Source of the DNA: Amoebophrya sp. A120
Lineage: Eukaryota > Sar > Dinophyceae > Syndiniales > Amoebophryaceae
Direction of reading: 5' to 3'
Length of the DNA stretch: 64,000 nucleotides
Assembly: GCA_905178155.1 (NCBI GenBank)
Contig: CAJINV010000005.1
Span: forward strand, 7,122,989-7,186,988
This document shows, piece by piece, positions 11,101-21,526 of this stretch. The notes under the pieces were generated by a model. The model made no database searches. It saw nothing but the letters and a program-made list of their open reading frames with translations, and had not been told where the DNA came from. Position 1 is the first letter of the stretch; each line of letters opens with the position of its first letter. The position numbers and the translations under genes were made by a program.

Positions 11101-14100
11101 GCATTTTCTAGTCGTGTTTTGGGATTTGTGATGCTATAATCAGCATGACATGCTAGACCTGTGATGCTGCTGAACTACCTAAACAGGATTACATTTACAA
11201 GGACAAACTTGTCATGCGAAACAGCCAAAGCTGGTTGATTTGTCTAGCAGATTTACCATCTTGAATCTGGTGTGGGTACGTTTTTACTCAGTATATCGTC
11301 TGATGCTTCTTCATCAGCTTCTGCAGTTTTTCCTGTTCAAACTCCGCTAAGGTTGCGTCACCGTGCTGCAGAAGAGGGTCATCGTCTTGGAGTTCATCTC
11401 GTAGAGCTGATGGTGATGTTTCAATATTTTTCCCATCATTATGGTTGTAGGAAGTAGAGGACCTCCGCGGACGTTGTCCTGTATTTGCCGTTTGTTCTTC
11501 TTGCACGGTCGTGATATGCTCGTCCTGTAGTTGCTGCTCGTTCAACTCGTCCCGTTCTTGGAGCTTTTCACCTTCCTCGACGCCCGCGAGAAGATGAACC
11601 ACAGGTGTTGAAGAAGATGCAGCTGCTGAATAAAGTAGAGCATCTTGCTCCTGGCTCTGCTCGCCTACAGGTCCTTGATGAAGACCTTTCGCACGAGAAG
11701 TGTCCTCCAGTTCTGCAGTGACGGAGGGCGAATTCAGGTCCTGCTCGTGGGTTGCCTCTGATATGCAGCTCTCTTTCATCGTGTTCATGCTCTGATTCTG
11801 ATAGTCAAGCTCGGTAAGCATGGCAACTGCAATTTCTTCTTCGAACCTCTCGCCTCGTGTTTTTGTTCCCAGCATTCCCATCCTGTTCATGGCTTCTTCG
11901 ACCACCTCCTTCTGTTGCGTAAGAAGTTCGTCGGCAATCGTTCTTCTGTTCCGCTCCACCAATGCCTCCTCCGCGGCTGTATCGGACGTTAAAGCCGCAG
12001 GGTCGTTGAACAAGATTTGGCTACTTCTTGCATCGAATAAATCCTCTGCAGATTGACGTAGATCGTGTTCATCTACTGTTGCTCTTACTACCTCGACTTG
12101 CTCCTCGATATCCAGAAGGACTTCTTTACAACTCGCGGCCCGGCTCTTATTGCTTCTTTCCGTTAATCTCCTCGTCTTCTCTTTTCTCCGCAAGTGTCTC
12201 TTCAGCCAGGTTTTCAAATCTTCCAGCTCCTCCCTGTTACTCGAAAGCCAGGAGGAGAGTGTATATTCCGGGGTCCGCGAGATGTCTCGGAGGAGTTGTG
12301 TTTTCGAACTGCGATTAAAAACTTCCTCGGCATCAAGCTTTATTTCCTTTTCATCGTCAGCGGAAGAATCGTCGTCTTCACTGTCGCCGGATGAGGAAGT
12401 GAGCGCTATCGAGTCGTCAGAATCTGCTTGTGTGAAGAACCTCCTAGGTTGTTCTTTCCCCTCGACATGGACATTCTTGTTCTTCCGCCTTTTGTTCCTT
12501 AGCTCATTTCTTACCTCATCGTCCTCGGATGACGAATCAGACGAGAACAACCCGACTTTTTCGGTTTTCTTCGTGATGCCCAGCATGCCAAGTTTGGTGA
12601 CCGACGTGTCCGAAGACGCGTCGGAGCAGTGATCCAGCTATGAACTGCCAGAGTAACGTACTAGTATAAATTGCATTACAAATTTTCTCAGCACGAGAAA
12701 TGGAGTTTGTCATTCTGATTTACCTTGGGACGGAGATTTGTAATGCATAACTGCAATTACTACATGTACGATACTTTTGCACAGGATACCAGCCGAGTTT
12801 TCAAACTGTCCTCCCAAACTGGGTCTAAAACTTCCACATCCGACACCGCGGGACTGGTATGAAAGTGCACAACTCCCCCTCCCCCTCATTCGTATAGCAT
12901 GAACGGCAACGGAAGCGCTGGCGAAGATACAGCTTCTGCATGACAAATTCCTAGAGGACTGTAGTGCTGTTTTGGACGATTCTAAAATCTGTCATGCAAG
13001 CAGTGTCAACAGGCAAAAGGTGGTTTGGGAATTTTGCATGACAAATGAGGGGAAGGGGGAGTTGTGCACTCTCATAACTGGAGGGCACCGGACTGACAGG
13101 GGCGTCGGAATCGGATAAAGCGGCTATTTATCAAATGTAAAAATGTCTGGGTCTTTAAGAATGCAACTTGTCATGCTAAATCTGCAGCATGCAAAAATCT
13201 GTGTTGCATGACTACCAAAAGTCGTCCAGTTTTCCCCAAGTCGGGAGGTAGTTTCTCATGCAGGATAGGCATTAGAAAGGTCTCGCAGAATCTGTCATGC
13301 TAGGTCCTGCATTCCAGACCTCACGGGTCATGGAAAAGCAGCATGAAAAAGCGCGCACTCTTCCAGACCCAGACACTTTTACATTTGATATGGCGCGGAG
13401 TTGCACGATTGACGGGGAGTGGATTCTTGAGGATGACAAAGTTGACATGGCCGCTCAACCTGCTGATCCTGATCCATTAACTCGAACCGAGATCCGCAAT
13501 GGTACTACTACGCCAGCCAAGATTACCGTCTGCCACACCAGAACTGACTTTGCGAATCAGATAGCCAAAATCGCGATATATCAGGAAAACAACAGCAAAG
13601 CGGTGCTGGACTTGAAGGCGCAGACAAAGATTGTCGAGCAGAAGCTAGCCGCTGTCGAAAAGGAAGACCCAGAGTTATACAGAAAGTGGCAGACGAAACG
13701 GGCACGAAGGAAAGCGGAGATTTGCAAATTGCTTGGGATAGGAGAAGGTTTTTTGGAGGAGCAGGTACAACAACCATCTGAGAAATTCTTGGCGGGGAGG
13801 TCACTTTGCGGACGAGAGCGAACAAGCTGCACTTCGTCAAAGCGCGACTGTATAGAAGTTTATTCGGGGAAAATGATTCTCCCCGGATTTGCCTTGTCCT
13901 CTTACTTCTCACGTGCTGCGGCGGCATATCAAATGCAAAAGTGTCTTGGTCTGGAAGGTTGGAACTTGTCACGCTAAATCTCGATCACGCAAAAATCTGT
14001 GTTGCATGATTACCAAATGCTGTCCATTTTTGACCCAACCGAGAGGCAGTTTCTCATGCAGGATAGGCATGACAGAACTCTCACTGAGTCTGTCATGCTG

Positions 14101-17100
14101 TGTTCTACATACCAGACCTCATGGGTCATGGAAAACCTGCATGACAGGTCTGGCATTCTTCCAGACCCAGACATTTTTGCATTTGATACGGCAAGGGCTC
14201 GTGCGAAGTTCTTGAAATTTCGGCAAGGACAGGTTTTGAGCCTAGGGGCCGCAAAGAGGACTACGTCCGCGGCGCAGGCCGCATTGCGGGCCAAGAACAA
14301 ACACGGATGGAAGGCGAAGGGCAAGCGAGATGAGCAGCATGGTGAAAGTGTTTCTGATGGAAACATGGCAGCTCGTATGAAGCAGCAGCCTGCTCCTGCG
14401 CTGAGTCAAGAAAGCTCGAAAAGGAACAAGCTTTCGCTCTCAGCTCGCGCACGTTCTTGTTTCTCTCGACGTCGGCCTCAACACTGCAAAATACATGGCT
14501 CTTTCACAACAACAAGCAAACGTTCGGTTTTCAAGCAGTTTGCGCAAATCAAGCCCGCTTGGAAGAACCGACAGCCCAGGCAGCACAACTACGAAGTAGA
14601 ACCCCAGGAGGCGAGCCATTTGCAAAGTGCTGATGCTGATGCTCTCGACAAAGGTTGTATTTATCAGGCTTTCAACCCGTGTTTGCAAAAATATCTGTCT
14701 TTGAACCCCGCCCAGCTACGGCGGCTGCTGAGAAGAAAGCAGTACCGGAAGATAATTGTTTACCGCGGGCGGGGGAGGGGCTCTACTGCAGGGAATAAAG
14801 TGTCTGTGTCTTCCGACACGAGAGCTGCTGCAGGGGTGACGAATGCAGCCGCAGAGGAAGCACCAGACGCTGAGAAACTACCGGCTAGTATCCCCATCCC
14901 GACTCTTCAACAGGCCTATTTATCCTACCTGGCAGATCTCGTCGAAAATGGAAAACGGGACGAAGCCGTCAAGGGTGAAAATTTAGGCGTCGCCATTTTG
15001 GCTTACGAAGAGTTCACGACCTTGCAGGACGGAGGGGAAGAGCAGAACGCCTTTATTGGGCGGCAAGGACAAGGTATCTCTAACACGACAGCAGGACGAG
15101 AAGATCTTCTTGATGCTTCTGACGATGTTGTTGAGCAAAGGACTGAGAATGCTTGCAGCAGCAGGAAAACTGACCGCGACTTTCGTTTCCCCCAAGCGCA
15201 AGCGGAGCAGGGGCAGGCCACCTCGTCCTCTCCCTGTTTTGTGTCCCTCGCAGAGAAAAGGTTATTCCTCGACCACGTGGCCGCCATGCTTTATAAAATC
15301 AAGGACAAAAAACAGAAAGAAACCATCGCAAGCTTGACTGACGAAAATTCGCTGAAACGCCACCCGACCAAGAAATGGAACATGCTGGCACTGTGGCGAA
15401 AAAATATCGTGAAGAAAGTCCAGAAGGATTGGGAAGAGAAGGTTTTGCAAGCAAAATCGATTCAGGAGAAGCGGAGAGAGGAAGCGAAACCGCTCGTCCC
15501 GCTTGGAGAGTGGGAAGAGGTTGTTGATGTTCATCACGCGGCACCAGTTGCAGCTGCGACGTCTCCTGTTGAAACTTCTTCTGTAAAACGACACGGAGAT
15601 GCTGACTCTACTGGACGAGAACTTAGGACACCGATAGGCCACAAAAGAAATCTCCTCTTCCGTTACTTTCACTTTTTCCGCCAACAGGTTGGAAGAGAAA
15701 CCGAATCTTGGCCTCCCGGCCCGGCGTTATGGCTGAAGCGAAATGGGTATGTCGGGAAGAACATTCTCACGCGCCAGGTGAACTACATGAAGACAGCGGG
15801 AAGTAGGAGGCGTGGGGAAGCGATGAACTATGCGAAAAGAAAAGACAAGCGGCATCTACTTGATCTTCAACCTACATTCTACAAATCCGGCATTTTGGAT
15901 TTTTACGCGCGGTGGCACATCTATGATTTGAAACTCCAGAGGGGCAAAATCACGTTTGACCAAGTTTTCTGGTACGATTGCGACTTGGATAAAGACGCAT
16001 ATGACAGAGGCTTACCCCCCCGCTTGAAAAACACGTTGGGTGCGATTGATGACCGCGTGAGGAGGGAGGCTGCGGAAGATGGAGGAGCTCCTGAAGCAGG
16101 CGAAGGGACATCAACGGTGGGGCACCACCACATGGCTGATGTACTATCGAAAAAAGACAAGCACGCTTACCCCGCCGGAGGGCTTACCCACGTCTACGAA
16201 GCGCTGGCGCAAGCACGGCAGATTGGGGCTTTGGATCATCCGGTAAGCGTGAGCGTAGCCGGCGCTTTGGAAATAAGAGCAGAGGAAAATACGGAAGTTG
16301 TAGCAGGAGCTGTAGCTGCTGCACACACGACACAGTTGCAACATTCTACCGTCACAGCAGCTCCTGCAGCTGTTGGGGAAAGCCAAAAGGTGAAAGGCTC
16401 CAAGAACATTATGACTCACCAAGTCGCAGCTATCAGGGCGGAATACGAGAAGCGCTTGGAAGATTTGTTGGAGCAGACCGGAGGAGAAAATTTCCAATTT
16501 CTTGCTTTCGAAAGCCAGAAAGAGGCTGTGGACGAAGTTGATGCTGTATCAGTACCCCCTCCAGAACCGTTCTCGTACGAACTGGAAGTGAACGAAATTT
16601 GTGATTCTGAACGACAAGTGAAAGACACTTCTGAGAGCGCACCGCTGCGAATAGTAAAGCCATCACCAGATAATTTGGAACAAGATCAAGTTCAACACGC
16701 CGGCCAACAAAATAATGCAGAAGAGGACATTGAGGACGATCATGCAGTCATCCACAAGATCGAAGTCGAAGTCCTTGGCGAGGCCAAGACACAGGAAGCA
16801 GAGGAGCATGGCGTGCCTGTTCTTTCGTCGGATGAAAATTTGGATGAAACAAGAACTGAAGAACTTTCATGTGCCTCCAGAATGTTGTTGACAGGGGGTG
16901 GTCCTGTCGCAACTGTTGTTGAGAAACAAGATGAGCAGGAACCCATTTTGGTTGAAGGCGACGATGAGGACCGGGTGAGCTGCTGCGCTCCCTCATCTAT
17001 TGCTTCTAGCAGCGGGAACAACCAGGGTCTTCTTGGAGATGATGCTGTCGACGAGGTGGTGGACGAAGAGAGCTACTTTGATCCATTGCCACCAGAGCCA

Positions 17101-20100
17101 TTCCCCTACGAGCTGGGAGTGGATGAAGTTAAAAACCCACGACTGCAGCCTGTCGATTTCGACTTCCCTTCGTCCCCTGAATTCCTTGACTTGCGGAAAC
17201 AGGCTTTGCAACCGGTCCTCCATATTCCCTGAAAATCAACCATCCCCATCCACTTTTTGCATGACAAACACAGACTGTACTACATGTTTTGCATGACAAA
17301 TTGGATGGGGATGGTTAATTTTCAGGGAATACTCCAACAAGCGATCGACCAAGCGCTGTTTCTGAAAGCTATCACAAGCTTTGCTGGAAGAACTTACTCT
17401 ACTTCACCAGCTATTTTGGCAGCGTCATCCTCGGGCGCTTATTCTCTCTTCGGTCCGTACCGGGAGTTTAGACAATCCCTTCAATACGATCGCGAACTCG
17501 CCATGCACCGCTTTGTCGAGCTACAGGAGAGGGCGAAGGCGAGGCAGTTTTTAGCCCAGTTTGTGGTGCGCAGTGCTCCTGTGCAGCCTTCTAGGAAGAG
17601 GAAGAGCCAGAAGAAGGGAACGATCAAGATGTTGGAGAACGGAACTGCTGCGGAGGGGGGCATTGCACCAATTTCGAAGAAGCGACTGAAGGCCTTGCTG
17701 GCGCTGCAGGATGAAGTCGTTGACGAGGAAGCTAAAAAATCTGCACGGGCCCACCTCCAAGAGGCGGAGGTTGCAACAAACATTTTTAAAGCTGCGCCAT
17801 CTGGTGCAGCCACGAAGATGAAAATTAAGGAGAAGAAGGACCACGATGATGATGATGACGACGTAGATCATCATGAGCCCATCTTAGACGACGAGCTAGA
17901 CGACGCTCTTGTGAACCACGAGGCGACTCAGCGAGTTCTTTTAGAACAAGACGACGATGAAAGTGTACTAGTCCTTGATGTTGCGCAGCAAGAGGAAGTT
18001 CAAGTTGTGACTTCGGCGCCCTTCCCCTTGGAGTTGGAACATGGGAACAATAACAAATCTGAAGCGAACGAACCCGAAACGGAAACCCTTGCAGGAGTCG
18101 TTGCAGCAGGTGCAGTTGCTGCTCATGCTGAAGATCCTGATGATCATGTATCTGATTCTGAACAAAAGGCTGAACACGAGAACTGTGATTTTTCTGACAC
18201 CGCGTCGTCTTCAACTGCTCTCCAAGAAGAGGCAGCACTACTTCGCGCCACAAAATTCCAGAAGCAGATGCAAGCCCGTCTTGAAACTTCCGACCTCCTC
18301 CCGGAAGTGGTGGTGTCGGATGCTTTTGCGAATGTCACATTCGAGCAGGAGGAGCCCGAGGAGCTTGAAGACCTCGTCCTACAGGTTGTACCGGGTGACG
18401 AGGAGAACAAGAAAGGCACTGCAGACGAGGTTCTTGGTGAAGATCAGGTGCCTCTTGTCGCTTCTAACGGCGATAATGGAGTAGAAAAATCGCCTGAAGA
18501 ACAGCCAAACGAGATGCAGCAGCACGACGAAGCCTCTCAGTTGGAAGTCGCCTGTCAAGCTGCAGAGATGGAGGATGTCGCTGAATTTGGTCCTTTCCAG
18601 AGAGAGTGGATGGCAAAGCAATTGTTTAACCCGGCCATGTAGCAACTGCAAATTACATGTCTGGGTCTGCAAAATAAACTAAAAGCGCAGAAGCAGCTTG
18701 TATTGCATGCCCGTAGAATCTTCTGTCTCTGTGGTGCATGACCAGCAAAGCCGCGTCCGCAGCCTCTTCTCTTTATGCAAAATAGACACAATTTCTTTCC
18801 TTTTTCATCGGTACAAGAACGCTGCAAACGCGGAGAGTATCGCAAAAACTTGTCACGCATGGTTGCAGCGTATACGTAATTCAAACTCAACCATCCGCAA
18901 GTCAGCATGAGCATCACAGGCTTCCAGACCCAGACATATTTGTTCTAAAGCATACCATGCCTGCAAACAAGTTACAGGATTGCTTAACCATGGTGCGTAT
19001 CAAAGGCAAAAATGTCTGGGTCTGGAAGATTGCGAGATTTGTCATGCTAGTCTAGCATGACTCTGCACTCTGTATTGCGTGGCCACCAAGAGGTTCTCTT
19101 GCCTGTCATGCAAAGGCGCAGTTTCTCATGCGAAATACGCAGCACAGAAACACGAGCAAACTTGTCATGCTTGTTGGCGGTGCATTACAGAGCACTTTAT
19201 TGTTCACGGACTTGCATCACAAGTTTCCAGACCCAGACACTTTTGCAGTTGATAGTGCGGCAGTTCCGTTTGCACGAGGTGCTTCCGATTGTGGAGCAGT
19301 ACGACAGGATTACAATAACCGGTTGCATCGGCACCTATTTGAACGGAATTTACGAAAAGTACAAAGAGGACCGAGATGTGAAAGGCGTATTTTTCAAAAA
19401 GCTTCTTGACGTGAAACATTTCGAGTACCTTGAAGACCAGTTTGATCGCGTGAATTTAGAATTCATCGAAGCGACGGGGCAGGGGTATGAATTGGCGAAA
19501 CAGAAGCGGGAAAAGGGGAAGAGAAAGTTGGAAATGCGGAAAAAGAGAAAATTCGAGTTGAATATGCCCTGCATATATGTCTGGGTCTGGAAGGTTGCAA
19601 CTTGTGATGCGTATTATGGAACAGGCTAACATTTGTGTTGCATGAACGCCAAAAGCCGCCCATTTCTTGCTACGCAAATAGGGGATTTCGCATGCAGGAT
19701 AGGTATCGGAAGGCCTGCTCAAAATCCAAAATCTGTAATGCTTTTGCGTGCATTAGCATTACAGACCATTTGCATAATCCAAGAGATGCATGACAAACAA
19801 GGGCATTCTTCCAAACCCAGACATATTTGCATTTGATATTGCAGGAGGAGCAACCGTGGAGAAATGAGGAAGAGATCGAAGCGCAGCTGGCTATATGCAT
19901 TGCAAAAGTGTTCGTACTCGTATAAATGCATTACAAATTTCCTCAGCATAAGTAGAAATGAAATTTGTAATGCGGATTCAGCTTAAGAAAAAAATTTGTA
20001 TATGAATGACTGCAAGAATACGAGTGCGATACTTTTGCACAGAATAGGCTAGGGAAGAAGAAGAATTGTACGGCCATGGGGACGATTCTGAGGACGATGA

Positions 20101-21526
20101 CTTTGACTATCTGCTTGACGCCGACTTTGACTTATTTGGCGACAATGAAGACATTCTTGACGAGGTGGACGGAGATTTGGATGATGATGCTGCGGGAGAT
20201 GGTGCCAGCCCTGATCCTGCTACCAACGAACGACCAGGAAAAAGAAGGTCTTCAGCCGATGAGTTACAGGCACACGAAAAGCAGTCAATTGAGGACGACG
20301 ATACTAAGCCAGAACGAGGACGGTCTCCACCTGGGACGAAGAAGGGCAAGAAGAAGAAAAAACGCACGACGAAGGCTGCTGCAGCCAGTGCGAGTAGTTG
20401 TCAAAAAAGAAATGCAGTGGCGAGGACCGCCGCGGCCATAATTGATGGCAGTGGTGGAGAAGGCTCAGAGGCAGACGGAAGCGGCAAGAGGAACAATCCC
20501 CTGGACGGTCGCGGGCAAAGAGAAAACCAAGGCTCCTCCACAGCCTCGTCCAGTGTTTTTATCGCTAGCACAACAAGCTCTGACAGTGACGAGGACGAAG
20601 TTGAAAGCGATGGATCATCAGAAGCTGCATCGTCGTCCTGTAGCTCCGGCGGAAGCAGCACCACCTGCAGCGAAGATGAGGAGAGCGACAGCGAGTGCAG
20701 TGATATAGCATCAACCTCTTCGAGCAGGAGCAGCGAAGAGGAACAATACGAGAAGGAGAAAAATCCGCTATCTCGTCTCTCGAAAAGAACAAAAGTCACA
20801 CCTGAGTTAAAACACCGCATCGCCAACTGCGTCAGCCTTCTGCAGGATAAAGAAGGGACTTCCGACTATGTAAAGAATCTCATCCAGGAGAAAACGAAAC
20901 AAAATCTCAAAGAACTAGCTTTATGCATTGCAAAAGCATCGTTATCGTACGTAGTAGAAATCCCATTACAAATTTGTTCAGAGGTAGGACCAAAGGCAAT
21001 GGAATTTGTCGTGCTAGACCGGGTAGAAGACAACAAGATCTGTCATGCATGATTCTAATTACTACGGACACGATCATACTTTTGCACCGCATAAGGTTTC
21101 GACGCGAACAAAACCTTCTCGGACGAGAACTTACTGGACAGCGCGGATTTGAAACTCTTACTGAAAACCCCCGAGCAACTCGATCGGGAGCGGAAGGAGA
21201 AGGAAAGACGCAGGGAGAGAAGGCGGGAACGGCGGGAACGCAGAAGGCAGCGGAAGATCGAGCGGGCGCGAAGAAGGGAAGAAAGAAGGAATCGACCAAG
21301 ACTGCTCGAGGAAAGGAGGCAGAAGTTGGCGCTTCGGGCCAAGAACCTACCGGTGGAAATTTATTCCGACGATCACTTCTCGAAAGAGGAACGGAAAAAG
21401 CAGCGGGCAGAGGCAAGGACTGTGAGAGAAAATCGGGAAAAACACTACATTGTGGATATCCTGGGTGAATTTAGTATAGAACTACGACTACTTGGTCCTC
21501 GCGACCGGCACCCCATATTCAGATAA
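2571..21526 (+). CDS. Gene 2: giant unassigned protein, about 4,200 residues, many introners
   Basis: About 12.6 kb of coding sequence is interrupted by 16 introner elements. The frame stays open at each junction and ends at TAA 21524-21526 (GPRDRHPIFR). The start is unresolved: the first exon is open from 2571, has no ATG before about 3075, and probably follows an unread 5' exon. The protein alternates acidic serine runs, lysine/arginine-rich coiled-coil segments and a few aromatic blocks that look folded. I recognise no enzyme motif. The segment 10245-13390 must be left out to keep the frame: exon 8468-9923 joins through the 9924-10183 element to 13390 onward. Several adjacent genes instead of one is possible, but no internal stop or start boundary is visible. 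Confidence 0.6.
5114..5373. mobile_element. IE-A introner (IE1)
   Basis: 260 bp. Ends TATCAACTGTAAAAATG and CATTTTTACATTTGATA. A literal TAT/ATA join would leave TAA, so one codon fewer must be retained. Its left end is a breakpoint of the inverted duplication. Confidence 0.85.
5374..5715 (+). CDS. Gene 2, two small exons flanking an IE-E
   Basis: Exon 5374-5427 reads LSDSDAPVSPVPSSY. Exon 5645-5715 continues in frame as TSPAVSDVEVLDPVWEDS. Together they are about 40 residues of acidic linker. Confidence 0.65.
5428..5644. mobile_element. IE-E introner
   Basis: 217 bp. Ends TATGAGAGTGCACAACTCC and GGGGAGTTGTGCACTTTCATA. The join SSY|TSP is in frame. Confidence 0.85.
5716..5863. mobile_element. 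IE-B introner
   Basis: 148 bp. Begins TATCCTGTGCAAAAGTATCG and ends GGCAGTTCATA. A literal join gives TAG. Confidence 0.85.
5864..7208 (+). CDS. Gene 2 exon: acidic/coiled-coil region
   Basis: About 448 codons. Acidic Ser/Asp clusters (SSDSSSEDDEVRNELRNK, SSGDSEDDDSSADDEKE) are followed by a Glu-rich helical segment (IADELLTQQKEVVEEAM). No recognised domain. An exact inverted copy lies at 11295-12639. Confidence 0.75.
7209..7486. mobile_element. IE-D introner
   Basis: 278 bp. Inner ends ACTGAGTAAAAACG and CGTTTTTACTCAGGATA. A literal join gives TAA before THRRDELLENTAY. Confidence 0.8.
7487..8162 (+). CDS. Gene 2 exons around an IE-G
   Basis: Exon 7487-7528 (MTRRDELLENTA) joins in frame to 7688-8162, which starts YTAKNKNIADRLLREKK. 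The second exon is a helical segment followed by an acidic tail (KKKDKDDDLIELSSSAE). Inverted copy at 10341-11016. Confidence 0.7.
7529..7687. mobile_element. IE-G introner
   Basis: 159 bp. Inner ends AATTTCCCGTACACGTAC and ACATGTACGG, right flank GCATA. In-frame join NTAY|TAKN. Confidence 0.85.
8163..8467. mobile_element. IE-F introner
   Basis: 305 bp. Ends TATGGATGTGTCAGAGTTG and TGACGCTTCCATA. Join GAATSY|TSASTSI is in frame. Confidence 0.85.
8468..9923 (+). CDS. Gene 2 exon: mixed acidic and basic region
   Basis: About 485 codons, starting TSASTSIAVVDKSMLLGD. An acidic Ser run is followed by basic helical stretches (RKGEDVYLHDEQSTEYNEQ, LRLRARYFKKRIEKIKR). It ends LPFAVRYTACRREPLLA. Function unknown. 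Confidence 0.75.
9924..10183. mobile_element. IE-A introner (IE2)
   Basis: 260 bp. Ends TATCAAATGTAAAAATG and CACTTTTACATTTGATA. Join EPLLAY|MARSCTI is in frame. Bases 10150-10244 recur exactly at 13356-13450. Confidence 0.85.
10184..10244 (+). CDS. Stub of next exon, duplicated at 13390
   Basis: Reads MARSCTIDGEWILEDDKVDM and then meets the N at 10245. The same bases begin the complete exon at 13390. The stub is best explained as the end of one contig. Confidence 0.7.
10245..10245. other. Ambiguous base / likely assembly join
   Basis: This is the only N I noticed in the window. It lies exactly between the exon stub and the start of the inverted duplicate. Confidence 0.85.
11295..12639 (-). 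pseudogene. Inverted copy of the 5864-7208 exon
   Basis: Encodes the same protein as the forward copy on the opposite strand. It is not in frame with, or on the strand of, gene 2 here. It is probably an assembly product and not a second gene. Confidence 0.8.
13130..13389. mobile_element. Recombinant IE-A element
   Basis: The body is the reverse complement of IE1 (5114-5373). The last about 30 bases, CACTTTTACATTTGATA plus exon, match IE2 (9924-10183). The switch lies within the shared CACTCTTCCAGACCCAGACA at 13356-13375. Confidence 0.85.
13390..13927 (+). CDS. Gene 2 exon after the duplication
   Basis: About 179 codons (MARSCTIDGEWILEDDKV ... FALSSYFSRAAAAY). It includes a helical stretch (LAAVEKEDPELYRKWQTKR). 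It continues in frame from exon 8468-9923 if the inverted segment is removed. Confidence 0.75.
13928..14187. mobile_element. IE-A introner
   Basis: 260 bp. Ends TATCAAATGCAAAAGTG and CATTTTTGCATTTGATA. Join AAAY|TARARAKF is in frame. Confidence 0.85.
14188..17223 (+). CDS. Gene 2 large exon with an aromatic block and acidic tail
   Basis: About 1,012 codons. A basic N-terminal third is followed at about 15240-16040 by the most globular-looking part of gene 2 (FLDHVAAMLYKIKDKKQKE, LLFRYFHFFRQQVGRET, LDFYARWHIYDLKLQRGK). The remainder is acidic, with a repeated PPPEPFSYEL/PPEPFPYELG motif near 16556 and 17091. No family recognised. Confidence 0.8.
17224..17330. mobile_element. IE-J introner (smallest family)
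   Basis: 107 bp. Perfect long arms (CCCTGAAAATCAACCATCCCC ... complement) leave almost only two TTTGCATGACAAA motifs in the middle. Join VLH|ILQQAIDQ is in frame. Confidence 0.85.
17331..18640 (+). CDS. Gene 2 exon: acidic, Ala/Glu-rich
   Basis: About 436 codons, from ILQQAIDQALFLKAITSF through a basic nucleolar-like patch (SRKRKSQKKGTIK) to acidic sequence ending EWMAKQLFNPAM. A TAG directly follows at 18640-18642. That TAG is the mutated left end of the next element, so it may not be a true stop. Confidence 0.7.
18641..18953. mobile_element. Degenerate IE-A introner
   Basis: 313 bp. The left end is TAGCAACTGCAAATTACATG in place of TATCAACTGC. The right end is TTCCAGACCCAGACATATTT...GCATA. 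Removal keeps the frame into MPANKLQDCLTMVR. Confidence 0.7.
18954..19572 (+). CDS. Gene 2 exons: compact helical segment
   Basis: Exon 18954-18998 (MPANKLQDCLTMVR) joins to 19254-19572 (IVRQFRLHEVLPIVEQYD, then GCIGTYLNGIYEKYKEDRD). This is a well-structured, helix-rich stretch with a basic end (KREKGKRKLEMRKKRK). An alternative is that ATG 18957 starts a separate gene. Family not recognised. Confidence 0.65.
18999..19253. mobile_element. IE-A introner
   Basis: 255 bp. Ends TATCAAAGGCAAAAATG and CACTTTTGCAGTTGATA. Join MVR|IVRQF is in frame. Confidence 0.85.
19573..19837. mobile_element. IE-A introner, shortened left end
   Basis: 265 bp. The left end begins directly ATATGTCTGGGTCTGG, without TATCAAATGCAAA. 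The right end is GCATTTGATA. Join NMPCI|LQEEQPWRN. Confidence 0.8.
19838..19894 (+). CDS. Gene 2 small exon
   Basis: 19 codons, LQEEQPWRNEEEIEAQLA, between an IE-A and an IE-B. Confidence 0.6.
19895..20045. mobile_element. IE-B introner
   Basis: 151 bp. Left ATATGCATTGCAAAAGTG, right TTTTGCACAGAATA. Confidence 0.85.
20046..20922 (+). CDS. Gene 2 exon: strongly acidic, Ser-rich
   Basis: About 292 codons. Asp/Glu runs (GDDSEDDDFDYLLDADFD), a polylysine patch (TKKGKKKKKRTTK), long Ser/Asp/Glu runs, then a helical end (ELKHRIANCVSLLQDKEG). Probably disordered. Confidence 0.7.
20923..21092. mobile_element. IE-B introner
   Basis: 170 bp. Left TATGCATTGCAAAAGCATCG, right TTTTGCACCGCATA. A literal join would give TAA. 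Confidence 0.85.
21093..21526 (+). CDS. Gene 2 last exon
   Basis: About 144 codons: GFDANKTFSDENLLDSADLK, then a long Arg/Glu single helix (EKERRRERRRERRERRRQR), ending REKHYIVDILGEFSIEL ... HPIFR and TAA. The Arg-rich helix suggests RNA or ribosome contact but is not diagnostic. Confidence 0.7.

Larger units (their letters stand above)
10246..13390 (-). repeat. Inverted duplicate of 5113-8257
   Basis: Coordinates pair as x + y = 18503. The arm covers 3,145 bases, and every translated stretch in it is identical to the left arm, including noncoding elements. The only differences I found are at the outer end (pairs 5119 and 5127), where the arm carries IE2-type bases. It includes mirrored elements at 10246-10340 (IE-F, cut), 10816-10974 (IE-G), 11017-11294 (IE-D), 12640-12787 (IE-B), 12859-13075 (IE-E) and 13130-13389 (IE-A). 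Confidence 0.95.

Noticed and set aside
11288-12586. A 432-residue minus-strand gene
   Set aside because: It is the exact mirror of the exon at 5917-7215 within the inverted duplicate, not an independent gene.
14976-15008. GCCATTTTGGCTTACGAAG, resembling part of the dinoflagellate spliced leader
   Set aside because: It is inside an open exon of gene 2 (GVAILAYEEFTTL), lacks the full leader and has no splice donor context.
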